Assembly: GCA_019414515.1 (NCBI GenBank)
Contig: DXLX01000004.1
Location: 1 to 56,052, forward strand
Source of the DNA: Collinsella sp.
GTDB lineage: Bacteria > Actinomycetota > Coriobacteriia > Coriobacteriales > Coriobacteriaceae
Reading direction: 5' to 3'
DNA length: 56,052 nucleotides
Shown: one piece after another, positions 28,883-38,226 of the stretch
How positions within the stretch are numbered: the first letter of the stretch is position 1
Layout: every line of letters begins with the position of its first letter
Translations under genes and position numbers: made by a program
Notes under the pieces: model-generated
Databases searched by the model: none
Told to the model about the DNA's origin: nothing
What the model saw: only the letters and a program-made list of their open reading frames with translations

Positions 28883-29784
28883 AGGGCAAGCGCCGCCACG
28901 TTATTGTTGAAGTTACCGAGCGCGACGTCATCATCGCCGTAATGGCCGACCCATTGACATAGGTTGGTGTAACAGCCCCACAGATTGGCATACTGCTGAT
29001 ACCACTTTGACCGGGGCGAGAATGTCTGACGACCGAACTCAGCTCGAATGACAAACATCTCCCCGACCAGGCTGTCGCACGGCCTGGGATCTCCCGTAGA
29101 GTTATAGGTCGAAACCACGTCATTGGCACGAGAAACATAGCCGTCGAGCATGTTGTACTTGGTTACAAGCCAACGGTGAATGCTCTCTTCCTCAGCAGCG
29201 GAAAGGCCACCGGAGTTTGCATCGTTGTCAGTGTTGCCGCCCGTCGAGCCGCCGTTTCCAGACCCTCCGGCAGAGGAACCCGACCCAGAGCCGCCGCCCG
29301 AACTCGACGAATCCGAGCCGGAGCCAGAAGTATCCGAGCTACCGGGCTTTCCGGACTGCTGGGCGTCCTGCTCCTTCTGCTGCTCGACCTTATTCACCGT
29401 TGCCGCCACGCTATTGTTGGACAACCGATCGATGATCTTGGTGTTGGTGAGCACGATGGTTTTGCCATTGGCAAGCGTGACTTCGTTGTCCGGGGCCTCG
29501 GCGCCGTCCGCGTCGTCAGTGCCAAACACAATATGCGCGACCACACTTGCCCAAGCATATCCAGTCGTGGTGCCCAGGTCACTTTTGACCTCATGCCCCA
29601 CGCGCGGTTCGCGTGCGGCATGTGCCTGCATCATGGACGGCACGGTCATGCCATAGGCAGAAACGCCAGCTATGACCAGCACCAGCGAGCAAGACAGCAG
29701 TGCGTACGCCCGCGGCGCCAAGCCCAGTCGGCGTCGCATGCGCACCGCGGCGCCGCGCTTTGTCTGAGTGCCACCGGGCCGCAT
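28879..29784 (-). CDS. Membrane-anchored extracytoplasmic protein of unknown function
   Basis: This 301-residue protein has a basic N-terminus, one transmembrane helix (about 25-48) and an exposed region of about 100 residues. A long Gly/Ser linker (about 145-195) follows, then a Cys- and Trp-containing C-terminal domain. I do not recognise the domain. The start at 29784 has GGAGGA just before it; longer versions would run through a terminator hairpin. It is the first gene of an operon with a kinase and an FHA protein, so it may sense something outside and report to the kinase (inference). Confidence 0.7.
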   Translation of the reverse strand: MRPGGTQTKRGAAVRMRRRLGLAPRAYALLSCSLVLVIAGVSAYGMTVPSMMQAHAAREPRVGHEVKSDLGTTTGYAWASVVAHIVFGTDDADGAEAPDNEVTLANGKTIVLTNTKIIDRLSNNSVAATVNKVEQQKEQDAQQSGKPGSSDTSGSGSDSSSSGGGSGSGSSAGGSGNGGSTGGNTDNDANSGGLSAAEEESIHRWLVTKYNMLDGYVSRANDVVSTYNSTGDPRPCDSLVGEMFVIRAEFGRQTFSPRSKWYQQYANLWGCYTNLCQWVGHYGDDDVALGNFNNNVAALAL

Positions 29785-29797
29785 GCGTTCTCCTCCA

Positions 29798-29824
29798 ACA
29801 AAAACACGCCGCTCGGGAGCGGCG
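29798..29824 (-). terminator. Terminator or attenuator before the anchored-protein gene
   Basis: CGCCGCT (29807-29813) pairs with AGCGGCG (29818-29824). On the minus strand U5 follows. The next operon's Shine-Dalgarno begins within a few bases of the U-tract, so this may be either the end of the recR transcript or a leader attenuator. Confidence 0.7.
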
Positions 29825-30029
29825 CATTCATTCGAATCCATATTTGAGTGTATCAGCGAACCCAAAAGGTTGCGCAACGAATGGGCAAATTAAGGATGCG
29901 AGTGGAAGCATCCATGCGATAAGCGGATACAAAGCATCTTTGTTGCACAACAAACTTACAGTCGCACGGGGAAATTATGGCTACCCCGTGCGTCGCGATG
30001 AAGACATACGGCAGGAGCAGGCTCGCCAC

Positions 30030-30626
30030 CTAAATCGTGCGACGGGCCTCGATGGCGCGCCCAAGCGTAAGCTCGTCGGCATACTCCAGGTCGCCGCCCA
30101 CGGGAAGGCCGCTCGCCAGACGCGATACCTCAACGCCCAGCGGCTTGATAGTGCGGGCCAGGTAGCTCGCCGTGGTCTCGCCCTCGATATTGGGGTTGGT
30201 GGCGATGATGACCTCGTGGATGTCCTCGTGGCCCAAGCGTGCCAGCAGCTCACGAATGTGCAACTGCTCGGGACCAATCTTGTCCATGGGACTGATCACG
30301 CCGCCCAATACGTGGTAGAGACCGTGGTAGCTGCCCGTGCGCTCAATCGCCTGGACATCGCGCGGCTCGCCCACCACGCAAATGCGAGTGGTATCGCGCA
30401 TCGAATCCTGGCAGATGGAGCACTCGTCGGCCGTGGCGTAGTTAAAGCAGCGGCTGCAAAAGTGAACCTCCTGCTTAACCTCCAGGATAGCCTCGGCCAG
30501 GCGGCGCGCCTCCTCGGCATCGGCCTCGAGCAGGTAATAGGCGATGCGCTGGGCCGACTTGGGACCAATGCCCGGCAGACGACCCAGCTCATCGAGCAAT
30601 TTTTGCAGACTATGGTTGGCACTCAT
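30030..30626 (-). CDS. recR: Recombination protein RecR
   Basis: This 198-residue protein has the RecR layout: an N-terminal helix-hairpin-helix (LPGIGPKSAQR), a four-Cys zinc finger (FCSRCFNYATADECSIC), a Toprim domain starting ICVVGEPRD and a C-terminal GGDLEYADELTLGRA. It works with RecF/RecO to load RecA at gaps. The ATG at 30626 follows the ybaB stop by 13 bases with no clear Shine-Dalgarno, so it may depend on coupling to ybaB. The dnaX-ybaB-recR order is common in bacteria; here a small opposite-strand gene lies between dnaX and ybaB. Confidence 0.96.
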   Translation of the reverse strand: MSANHSLQKLLDELGRLPGIGPKSAQRIAYYLLEADAEEARRLAEAILEVKQEVHFCSRCFNYATADECSICQDSMRDTTRICVVGEPRDVQAIERTGSYHGLYHVLGGVISPMDKIGPEQLHIRELLARLGHEDIHEVIIATNPNIEGETTASYLARTIKPLGVEVSRLASGLPVGGDLEYADELTLGRAIEARRTI

Positions 30627-30639
30627 ATATATGCGTGTC

Positions 30640-30960
30640 TTAGAACGGCATGCCCGGGATGTTGAGGCCGCCGGTGATGGCGCCCATCTGCTTGTTGGCA
30701 AGCTCGTTGACACCGCGGACGGCCTCGTTGACGGCAGCCATGATCATGTCCTGCAGCATATCGACGTCCTCGGGATCGAGGGCATCGGGGTCGATGGTGA
30801 GGTTGACGAGCTCCATCTCGCCGTTAACGGTCACCTTGACCATGCCGCCGCCGGCAGAGGCGTCGACGTTCTGGGACTTAAGGTTTTCCTGCGCGGCGGC
30901 AAGCTGCTCCTGCATCTTGCGAGCCTGCTTCATCATTTGCTGCATGTTCATACCGGCCAT
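30640..30960 (-). CDS. ybaB: YbaB/EbfC nucleoid-associated protein
   Basis: This 106-residue protein has the Met/Gln-rich N-terminal helix NMQQMMKQARKMQEQL and the VTVNGEMELVNLTIDPD core of the YbaB family. The family forms dimers that bind DNA and is almost always next to recR. AGGAGC lies about 4 nt before the ATG. Length is typical. Confidence 0.95.
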   Translation of the reverse strand: MAGMNMQQMMKQARKMQEQLAAAQENLKSQNVDASAGGGMVKVTVNGEMELVNLTIDPDALDPEDVDMLQDMIMAAVNEAVRGVNELANKQMGAITGGLNIPGMPF

Positions 30961-31299
30961 GATGGCTCCTTTACGTGCGGCCGCGCGACAAGCTGCAAGG
31001 GCAGCCGGAGCGCGACGGGACTTTCAAACTCAAAAATCGTACCACGGCGCGGGGCAAGCAAGCGGGGCGGACACGCTACCTCAGTCGATATACATGTCCT
31101 CCAATACAAACCACGCGCAAAGATTATGCAAGGCCGAATTATGCAAGGTTGCATAATATCGCATACTCAATCTAGTAGAGCCGAATCCGGCATTTCATGT
31201 GTGCCACTAAATAGCTAAATGCCAAACCGCTGCTCGAGGCGGAGCACATGGCGGCAGGGTATAATTTGATTGTCATAGATAGCAATTTGGAGGTGCCCC
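30961..31299. other. Intergenic region with ATTATGCAAGG repeats and a promoter
   Basis: ATTATGCAAGG occurs twice (31123-31133 and 31138-31148). The second copy forms a dyad with TTGCATAAT (31149-31157). This looks like an operator. A clean TATAAT -10 box lies at 31260-31265, ahead of the small plus-strand gene. No gene is seen in the gap itself. Confidence 0.55.
31260..31265 (+). promoter_or_regulatory. -10 box of the small membrane protein gene
   Basis: A consensus TATAAT preceded by GGG lies 34 bases before the ATG at 31300. No good -35 is seen at 16-18 bp upstream, so an activator may be needed. Confidence 0.5.
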
Positions 31300-31773
31300 A
31301 TGAATGCCCCCGACGCGCTCCAAAACATCCGCTCAAAACACCCCGTTGCATATGTGGTTCTCTATCTCTTTGTCGGCTGGGCATTGCTGGTTGTCATCAC
31401 CCATGCTATAGCCTTTGGAGCAGAACTGCTGATAACCAGCTCGGACCAGCCCACCGTCAAATGGGAAGCGACCGATGAGTGCACCGATGGAACCCGAACC
31501 ATTTACTACAACAGCCCGTCCCTCTACCAAGAGTTCAAGGTCAAGATAAAGGACTCCAAGATTGTCGATGCCGAACTGGGCTCTTTATTTACAATCGGAG
31601 CAACCGTCAACGCCGAGCAAGTCGAGTACACGGACAGCCATGCGACGTATCGTATCGACCTCAGCATCCTAGGCCGACCGTCACGCGCCTGTCTGCTCGA
31701 ATGCGATATACGCGGCACCACGTTGCACATGTCCGAAATACAGATGCGCCCGGGCAAGGGGTTCTCTTCTTGA
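31300..31773 (+). CDS. Small single-pass membrane protein, unknown
   Basis: This 157-residue protein has one N-terminal transmembrane helix (about 17-42) and a C-terminal domain of mostly beta character. The family is not recognised. A good Shine-Dalgarno (GGAGG, 7 nt before ATG) and a TATAAT box support a real gene. It is single, convergent with dnaX (its stop lies 22 bases from the dnaX stop), and less G+C-rich than its neighbours. Confidence 0.7.
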   Translation: MNAPDALQNIRSKHPVAYVVLYLFVGWALLVVITHAIAFGAELLITSSDQPTVKWEATDECTDGTRTIYYNSPSLYQEFKVKIKDSKIVDAELGSLFTIGATVNAEQVEYTDSHATYRIDLSILGRPSRACLLECDIRGTTLHMSEIQMRPGKGFSS

Positions 31774-31794
31774 GCAGTATACCCGCCTGCGCAG

Positions 31795-34275
31795 CTACTC
31801 CACCGGCTTGAAGATGGTGGACTGGCCGAAGACGCTGCGGATGAGGGCTTTGGCCTCGTCCTCGGTCTGCGGGATGCTCGGGGCTGCACCCTGATGGCCG
31901 AAGGGGCCGCCCGCACCGGAGTTGGACTCCCAGGGAGCTGCAGGAGCGTCCTCCTCTTTGGGGGCAGTTGCAGCGGACTTGGGCGCGGACGCCGCACCCG
32001 GCACGTCGAACGGAGGCAGATCGTCCCCACCAGCATCGGCAACAAAACCGCCAACCATGGCATCGTCGTAGGGAACCTGCTCGGATTCCCATGGCGCAGA
32101 CGGCGCGGCGGGCTGAGCCTTGGGAGCGGACGCGCGCTCGGGCGCTCGGGGCGCGGGCTCGGTCGGGAGCTTGCCCGTGGCAGGAGCGCCGGCGGGGTTG
32201 TCGGAGCGCAGCCAGGGGGCTTTGCCCAGGTCAGACGACTTGGGCGCGGGCGAGGCAGGCTTGGGCGCGGGTGTCGGAGCAGCCGGTTTGGCCATGACGG
32301 GCTTAGGCGCCGACGGGGTCGGCGCCGCTATCGGTGCTGCTTTTGGCTGCGTCGCGCTGACGTTCGAGGATGCAGGGGCCGCCGAGGACACGGGTTGCGG
32401 GTCCGCAGATGCCGCAGCCCGTGCAGATGGAGAATGCTCCTCATGTTGAGGAGCCAGCGTGCCACCTCCATCCAGGACGTAGTCGACGGTGCGACGACCG
32501 AAGACCGCACTGACTGTCGGCAGGACCACCGACTGCGTGTCGGCGCGTCCGAGCATCTTGATGGCAAAGGTCGAGCCCGCGGGGAACGAGACCGTGAGCT
32601 TGGAGCCGTCGTCTGCTGTGGCGCGGGCATTGAGCAAAAGCCCTGCGTAGGAGGCCTGACGAGCCTTGACGCGTTCGACGACCTCGGCCCATTTGCGCTG
32701 GAGCTCACCGGCATCCTCGACCGCGGGGGTCTCGGCGGCACCAGCGGCAGCAACCTGGGCGGCGGTGTTGGGCTGGGGCTTAGGTGCCGGAGCGGTGGCA
32801 GGCGCGGGGGCTGCAACGGGCTGAGGCGTCGGAGCCGGCGCAGACTGAGGTGCAGACGCTGCAGGCTTGGAAGCCGACACGGACGCAGAACGGGGCGCAG
32901 GCTGAGCCGCCGGAGCGGCAGCACCACGGTCCCAAGGCATACCGCCCTGGCGCGCGGACGTATCAGCGGTGGTAGCAGATGCCGCCGGAGTAGCGGCTCG
33001 GGCACCCGAGATCAGCGTCGGCTGCTGGGCAGCAGCGGGTACGGATGCTGCAGGCGCGGTGGCCTGAGCAGCAGCCACGCTCGCCGGCACGGCGCCGTTG
33101 GCAACCATGGCCTCCAGACGCGCCACGCGCTCGGCCAATGCCTCAATCGTTAAATCAGCCTCGGGACGTGCCAGACGCGTACAGGCAATCTCGAGCACCA
33201 GGCGCACGTCGCTCGCGCCCCTCATCTCCAGTGCGGCATCGTCGAGCACCGTCAGCACGCGGGCCAGGCGGTCGGCAGGATGCTCGCCAAAGGCAGCGGC
33301 CTCGGCAGCAAGCGCCTCGGCCTGCTCGGAGCCGCCCTCAAACAGCTCGGCACGGGCACCGGCAACGCAGGCAACGTACACGTCACGCACATGCGCTACC
33401 AGGTCGCGCGTCAGCTCCAGCAGGTCGTTTCCTTCCTCGACCTGCGCACGGATCAGTCCATAGAGCTCGGCAACATCGCGATCGGCAATGGCGCGGGAAA
33501 ACTCGCCCAGAATCTGGTCCGAAACCTCGCCTAAAAGCGAGCGGGCATCGTCCGCATGCACAGAACCGTTGCCAAAAACGCTCAGCTGCTCCAGCGTGGA
33601 GAGCGCGTCGCGCATGCCGCCCTTGGCATGGCGCGCCACGATGGCGAGCGCCTCGTCGTCGTAATCGAAGCCCTCCTGCTCGCATACGTATGCCAGGCGA
33701 TGCTCAATATCCTCGTTGCCGATACGATGGAAATCGAAACGCTGGCAGCGCGAGAGGATGGTCTCCAGAATCTTTTGCGGGTCGGTGGTGCACAGCACAA
33801 AGATCACGTGTGCCGGCGGCTCCTCAAGCGTCTTGAGCAGCGCGTTGAACGCCGCCGTCGTGAGCATGTGGACCTCGTCGATGATATAGATCTTGTACTT
33901 GCCGCGCACCGGGGCAAAGTTGACGGAGTTGATGATCTCCTCGCGCACGTTGTCCACGCCGGTACGGCTTGCGGCATCGAGCTCGTAGACATCGGGGTGG
34001 TTGCCCTCGGCAATGAGCTCGCACTCCTCGCAAGTACCGTCGGGCATGCAGCCGCTTGCACCCTCGGCGCGCGCCGCCTCGGCATTGCGGCACAGCAGCG
34101 CCTTGGCAAGGATGCGCGCCATGGTGGTCTTGCCCGTGCCGCGCGGTCCGCAGAACAGGTAGGCGTGGGACAGGCGTCCCTCGGTGATAGCGTGCTCGAG
34201 CGTCGAGACGATATGCTGCTGGCCCACCACGGAGTCGAAGGTGAGCGGGCGATACTTTCGGTACAACGATTCCAT
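31795..34275 (-). CDS. dnaX: DNA polymerase III gamma/tau subunit
   Basis: This 826-residue clamp-loader ATPase has Walker A GPRGTGKT (about 46-53) and a four-Cys zinc motif. Walker B is DEVH and the sensor-1 region is SRCQRFDFHRI. After about residue 400 comes a very long Ala/Pro-rich tail with an embedded conserved segment (about 560-640; LQRKWAEVVERVKARQ), as in tau C-terminal domains. The ATG at 34275 starts the universal MESLYRKYRP and has GGGAG before it; the upstream open frame is chance. It is divergent from the YcxB-like gene at 34391. Confidence 0.96.
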   Translation of the reverse strand: MESLYRKYRPLTFDSVVGQQHIVSTLEHAITEGRLSHAYLFCGPRGTGKTTMARILAKALLCRNAEAARAEGASGCMPDGTCEECELIAEGNHPDVYELDAASRTGVDNVREEIINSVNFAPVRGKYKIYIIDEVHMLTTAAFNALLKTLEEPPAHVIFVLCTTDPQKILETILSRCQRFDFHRIGNEDIEHRLAYVCEQEGFDYDDEALAIVARHAKGGMRDALSTLEQLSVFGNGSVHADDARSLLGEVSDQILGEFSRAIADRDVAELYGLIRAQVEEGNDLLELTRDLVAHVRDVYVACVAGARAELFEGGSEQAEALAAEAAAFGEHPADRLARVLTVLDDAALEMRGASDVRLVLEIACTRLARPEADLTIEALAERVARLEAMVANGAVPASVAAAQATAPAASVPAAAQQPTLISGARAATPAASATTADTSARQGGMPWDRGAAAPAAQPAPRSASVSASKPAASAPQSAPAPTPQPVAAPAPATAPAPKPQPNTAAQVAAAGAAETPAVEDAGELQRKWAEVVERVKARQASYAGLLLNARATADDGSKLTVSFPAGSTFAIKMLGRADTQSVVLPTVSAVFGRRTVDYVLDGGGTLAPQHEEHSPSARAAASADPQPVSSAAPASSNVSATQPKAAPIAAPTPSAPKPVMAKPAAPTPAPKPASPAPKSSDLGKAPWLRSDNPAGAPATGKLPTEPAPRAPERASAPKAQPAAPSAPWESEQVPYDDAMVGGFVADAGGDDLPPFDVPGAASAPKSAATAPKEEDAPAAPWESNSGAGGPFGHQGAAPSIPQTEDEAKALIRSVFGQSTIFKPVE

Positions 34276-34390
34276 GGGTGCTCCCCCGGGTATACTGAGA
34301 CTTGTTGCCGCGACGGCCATGCGGTCGCACGGCATACCGCATTCATAATAACCCGTACGGCGAGCCCGCCGCGATAGGAGTCCAAAGAGC

Positions 34391-35116
34391 ATGGCAGACG
34401 CAGAGAGCAACCTCGTTCCCTCCGAAGCAGCCGACCAGGTCGAGGTCGCGCTCGAGGCGCAGGCAGCAGCCGACGACGGCATCCTGTACCTCAACGAGTA
34501 TCAGTACGAAAACGACCTCGTCACCGACTTTGCGCGCCTGGTCGCCTCGCCCAGGCGCCGTGGCTCCCTGTACGTCGCCGCCGCGATTGCCGCGCTCATC
34601 GGCATCGGCATGCTGGTGGCCGGCGGCAGCTGGATCAAGTTCGGCGTCGTGCTGATCGTGTTCGGCGCCTTTTTGGCCTGGTGGAGCAAGAACCTGCACC
34701 ACACGCTCGCCCGCGACTTTATCGACGCCGTCGAGGCCGACGAGTCCATGGGTGGCCGCTATCGCCGCGTCGCCGCCAACGAGGACGGCCTGATGGTTTG
34801 GGGCAAGAGCGGCAAGTCGCAGTTCTTCCCGTTTGACAAGCTCGACCACGTACTCGACGGCGAGCGCATCTTTGTGGCCATGTTCGCCGACCAGGGCGTG
34901 ACGATCCCCAAGGACACCTTCGTCCGTGGCGATGCCGAGCAGTTCGGTCCCTTCCTCAAGGCCCGCATCAACAAAAAACTCCGCATCGAGACCAAGAAGA
35001 AGAAAATGAAGGCCGAGAAGGCTGCCGCCGAGGCCAAGCGGGGCGACAAGGCCGACAAGCCCCAGGACAACAAGGGCAAGCAGCGCAAGCAGAAGAAGAG
35101 CAAGAAGAAGCGCTAG
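34391..35116 (+). CDS. YcxB-like membrane protein with Lys-rich tail
   Basis: This 241-residue protein has two transmembrane helices (about 60-100). A YcxB-like soluble domain follows (DFIDAVEADESMG... FPFDKLDHVLDGERIFVAM), then an extremely Lys-rich tail (about 190-241) that could bind acidic polymers or nucleic acid. Function unknown. AGGAG lies 10 nt before the ATG. It is divergent from dnaX and single. A GC-rich stem (CTCATCC/GGATGAG arms, about 35146-35170) after its stop has no U-tract. Confidence 0.75.
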   Translation: MADAESNLVPSEAADQVEVALEAQAAADDGILYLNEYQYENDLVTDFARLVASPRRRGSLYVAAAIAALIGIGMLVAGGSWIKFGVVLIVFGAFLAWWSKNLHHTLARDFIDAVEADESMGGRYRRVAANEDGLMVWGKSGKSQFFPFDKLDHVLDGERIFVAMFADQGVTIPKDTFVRGDAEQFGPFLKARINKKLRIETKKKKMKAEKAAAEAKRGDKADKPQDNKGKQRKQKKSKKKR

Positions 35117-35190
35117 GGCCGAGCGCCACTGCGAAGGGAATCTCATCCCGCTTCAGCGTAGGATGAGGCTCCCCCAACAGGGCCTTCGAG

Positions 35191-35850
35191 CTATTTAACT
35201 TCAAACCTGAAGAGCCTTCGCTCCGGCAGATCGGTCATCTTCATCGTATAGGTCCCGGGAAACGCTTTCTCAAAACGGACGGTCTCGTAACCTTCGAAAT
35301 AGTCGTTGGTGTTTTGCATCATGAATGGGACGAGTAACTCGTTCTCCGCCCCAACCTGTACAGCAAACGCAGCAGAACCGCCCAGCACCGGCATTGCCTG
35401 CGTTATCAGATCGGTATTGACCACAAAGTCATAGTTTGGCGCAGACTCCGGCACCAAATGCCAAACATACGCTTTAATTCCGCCTTCGACATTGTCCTTA
35501 TTCCTGACACGCATCTTTACGGCGATAACACACGTGATGTCGGCGTCCTTCAATTTCGTTTTCGTATCTACGATGCCATATTTTGAATAATCATCATGCG
35601 CACGCTTGAGATACTCGCGCGGCGTGAGCAGCTCTGCCCCGTCTATGCAAAACGAATACCCGTCAGTCGCCACATCCTTCGACCCCAGAAACGCCCCATC
35701 CATCGAGAGCCATTCGCCCTCCGCGTAATATTTTTCAGGAATGACTGTCCGGTTCCCGTTAACGACGCTCACCCTCATGCCCGCAAGGCCGGTAACAGCA
35801 CAGCCAAAAAGCGCGAGCATCGACCTTCTCGTCAACAGGGCCTTCTTCAT
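35191..35850 (-). CDS. Anchored or exported protein of an ABC cassette (DUF5028-like)
   Basis: This protein of about 219 residues starts MKKALLTRRSMLALFGCAVTG, a signal-anchor with an Arg pair and a Cys that fits a lipobox only poorly. The rest is a beta-rich extracytoplasmic domain. It resembles small DUF5028-type proteins seen beside ABC transporters, but that is from memory and not certain. The ATG is 5 bases after the ATPase stop; GGAAAGG lies about 11 nt before it, and a GTG three codons earlier is an alternative. Last gene of the cassette that begins at 41026. Base composition is A+T-richer than the neighbouring dnaX and kinase regions. Confidence 0.6.
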   Translation of the reverse strand: MKKALLTRRSMLALFGCAVTGLAGMRVSVVNGNRTVIPEKYYAEGEWLSMDGAFLGSKDVATDGYSFCIDGAELLTPREYLKRAHDDYSKYGIVDTKTKLKDADITCVIAVKMRVRNKDNVEGGIKAYVWHLVPESAPNYDFVVNTDLITQAMPVLGGSAAFAVQVGAENELLVPFMMQNTNDYFEGYETVRFEKAFPGTYTMKMTDLPERRLFRFEVK

Positions 35851-35855
35851 CGCGC

Positions 35856-36500
35856 TCACGACCTTTCCCGAACTTTCACAACGGCACCGTCGCGCATGCA
35901 GTAAACACGATCGGCTAGCTCCTCGAGCACCTCTCCGTCATGGCTAGACAGAAGAACCTCGCGACCCGTTGATGCCGCCATCGCCACAACGCGCTTGAGC
36001 ATTTCCACGCCCGCTTCGTCGAGGGCATTCGTTGGCTCATCGAGAACAAGCAGCTTCGGCTTTTCCATAATTGCCGCAGCTATTCCCAGACGCTGCTTCA
36101 TCCCAAGCGAGTATGCTCGAAACTTCTTTTTTTCGTCTGCATCGAGCCCCACGAGCCGCAGGGCAGAGCGAATGTCCTCGGGGGTGGCAACGCCATTGAT
36201 TTGAGCTATGAGCTCCAGATTGTCGTAACCAGACAGATATCCTAAAAAGGAAGGCGCCTCTATCAACATCCCCAGACTCGGCGGAAACGAGATATCCGCC
36301 CCAAGTCTTTGGCCATCGATAATAATCTCGCCCTCGGTGGGTCTAATCAATCCGCAGACCGCTCGCATGAGCATGGTCTTACCCGAACCGTTTATCCCCT
36401 GAAGCCCGACCACAGTCCCAGGGTCAACCTCGATAGACACGTTGCGCAGGACATCGTTTTTGCCCATGCGCTTCGATACGTCCCTAACGATCACACTCAT
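35856..36500 (-). CDS. ABC transporter ATP-binding protein
   Basis: This compact 214-residue ATPase has Walker A GINGSGKT, signature SLGMKQRLGIA, Walker B LLVLDEPTNALDEAG and a switch His in LLSSHDGEVL. The class is that of bacteriocin/antibiotic export or immunity transporters. The ATG overlaps the stop of the preceding permease gene (ATGA), and AGGG precedes it. It should power the two ABC-2 permeases encoded just upstream. Confidence 0.92.
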   Translation of the reverse strand: MSVIVRDVSKRMGKNDVLRNVSIEVDPGTVVGLQGINGSGKTMLMRAVCGLIRPTEGEIIIDGQRLGADISFPPSLGMLIEAPSFLGYLSGYDNLELIAQINGVATPEDIRSALRLVGLDADEKKKFRAYSLGMKQRLGIAAAIMEKPKLLVLDEPTNALDEAGVEMLKRVVAMAASTGREVLLSSHDGEVLEELADRVYCMRDGAVVKVRERS

Positions 36501-37333
36501 ATCTTGTCCCTCTTTTCGATAAGGTCGGCCCTTCGAAACCACAGTCCACCCAACGATAGGCATAACGACATAATCACAATTGAAAACAAGCCACTCGAGC
36601 CCGTCGCAATTCCTTCTTTGACGATTCCACCCCAGCGCAACAGCATCAAGGCATTTCCCAGTAGCGCCCAATGCCGCGCATATGCCGAACAGATCAGGTA
36701 GCTCATTACAACCGCAAATGAAACTGACGGCCCAAGCACAAACCCAACCGTTGCCTGCACAAACGCAAGCGCCTCAAAAGCAAGAAAGAGACCTGCGAAA
36801 AACGGCAGTGCACCTGCTTCGCTCGCCTTGAGAAACCACGGCGCCAAATTAGCCAGCTGAAGCGACTCGCCATGGATGACCGCGCTGAACGAGGCACTCA
36901 CCATCAAGCTCCAAATCACAACAGAGCAAACCACCACGAGCAGCGAAAATGCTGTTATCGCCGCCACTGAGATAAAACGCGAGACCCACCAAAGGGTTCT
37001 CGCCCGGCATCGGACAAGCGTTTGCAAACCAAACCCGTGCAACGATTCGGCGGGATAATCGAGTGTTGTATAGAGAATAAGCAGAATGAGAAATAGCCAT
37101 CCTAGCGGAGGCACAAACATGACCCCGGGCCTAGGCTCAAACGGAGCAGATCCGGCAAACACGAGCGCAAGATTGTCCGCAAACCCCAAGGCATCCGTCC
37201 TGACCCCATACACAGAAGACAAACCGTAGGCGTACACCAGGTTCGCAACGGTCACTGCCGCAATCGCAATAAAGGTAATGATGTTCTTCTTCAAAACGGT
37301 CCTCAGGTCCGCGGCGACCAGCCTAAACAGCAT
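36497..37333 (-). CDS. ABC-2-type permease
   Basis: This 278-residue membrane protein has about six hydrophobic helices and no soluble domain. It starts with MLFRLVAADLRTVLKKN, a basic cytoplasmic segment. Its start overlaps the stop of the first permease (TGATG) and its end overlaps the ATPase start (ATGA), so all three are translationally coupled. The substrate is probably the secreted protein encoded upstream or a foreign peptide (inference). Confidence 0.8.
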   Translation of the reverse strand: MLFRLVAADLRTVLKKNIITFIAIAAVTVANLVYAYGLSSVYGVRTDALGFADNLALVFAGSAPFEPRPGVMFVPPLGWLFLILLILYTTLDYPAESLHGFGLQTLVRCRARTLWWVSRFISVAAITAFSLLVVVCSVVIWSLMVSASFSAVIHGESLQLANLAPWFLKASEAGALPFFAGLFLAFEALAFVQATVGFVLGPSVSFAVVMSYLICSAYARHWALLGNALMLLRWGGIVKEGIATGSSGLFSIVIMSLCLSLGGLWFRRADLIEKRDKI

Positions 37334-38214
37334 CAGACCATCTCCCGCCTTTTCCACGCCCCAGAAAAAGCCAACGAAGCAAGGGTCAATAATATGATTT
37401 CCGCAAAACCGGCTCGAATGTCTGGCCAGTTATTCAGCGATTCCGACCTGATGCTGTTGAAGATATTGCAGTTAAACCCCACACAAGCCATTACGCCGAA
37501 GATCCAGCCATTTGCAAAATGCCACGCAACCATTAGCAGATACGGGACAATTATCGCTTTGATTCTGCTACGAAACAAAATTGAGAAGCCAGTTACAGCC
37601 ATGGATAAAGTCCCGAGCGTGACCGCATCGAACAGCGTGTATGCAAGCACATATAACAAAGGATGTGAATAAAATAGACTGGAGAAATAGCTATGTAGGT
37701 AAAGCCCTACGTAGGTCGACTCATCGACCCGAGGAAGATACGCAGGAAAAAGCATCGAGACAATCAGGAAATTGACGAGCAGAGGAATGGCAGTCACTGT
37801 AAACGCGGAGAGGAAAGCAGACAGCACCTTTACGTTCACGTATGCCTTTCTGGAAACGCGCGTGCATATCTGCATGTCATAACCACTCAAACGCTCAAAG
37901 AGGCACGACCAAGATCCGGCCAACATTGCAAGCAGGGGCAGTGCATAGAAAAACACCGACGCAGACAGTGGCGCGTTCGCGCTCACAACAATCCAGTTAC
38001 CGAAGCTGCTTTCACGTGTTTGACCGAGATAGTTTTTGGCTTGCATGCCAACGCCGTAACCAAAAGAAAGAAGGTTGTGACGTTCTTTTTCCAAATTTGC
38101 CCACGGCTCCAGCGCAGCAGCTATTGCAACTGCGACTGCAATCAAGAGAGCAAAGATAAAAGCTGGGCGTCTTATCGTTTTCGACAGCTCATATCTTACG
38201 AGCCTTTGGTTCAT
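37333..38214 (-). CDS. ABC-2-type permease
   Basis: This 293-residue membrane protein has about six helices. It starts MNQRLVRYELSKTIRRP, typical of ABC-2 permease N-termini, and GGAGG lies 4 nt before the ATG. It differs strongly from the second permease, so the transporter is probably a heterodimer. A stem-loop (38227-38253) sits directly before its Shine-Dalgarno and may set its expression relative to the secreted-protein gene. Confidence 0.8.
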   Translation of the reverse strand: MNQRLVRYELSKTIRRPAFIFALLIAVAVAIAAALEPWANLEKERHNLLSFGYGVGMQAKNYLGQTRESSFGNWIVVSANAPLSASVFFYALPLLAMLAGSWSCLFERLSGYDMQICTRVSRKAYVNVKVLSAFLSAFTVTAIPLLVNFLIVSMLFPAYLPRVDESTYVGLYLHSYFSSLFYSHPLLYVLAYTLFDAVTLGTLSMAVTGFSILFRSRIKAIIVPYLLMVAWHFANGWIFGVMACVGFNCNIFNSIRSESLNNWPDIRAGFAEIILLTLASLAFSGAWKRREMV

Positions 38215-38226
38215 ACGTCCTCCTCC

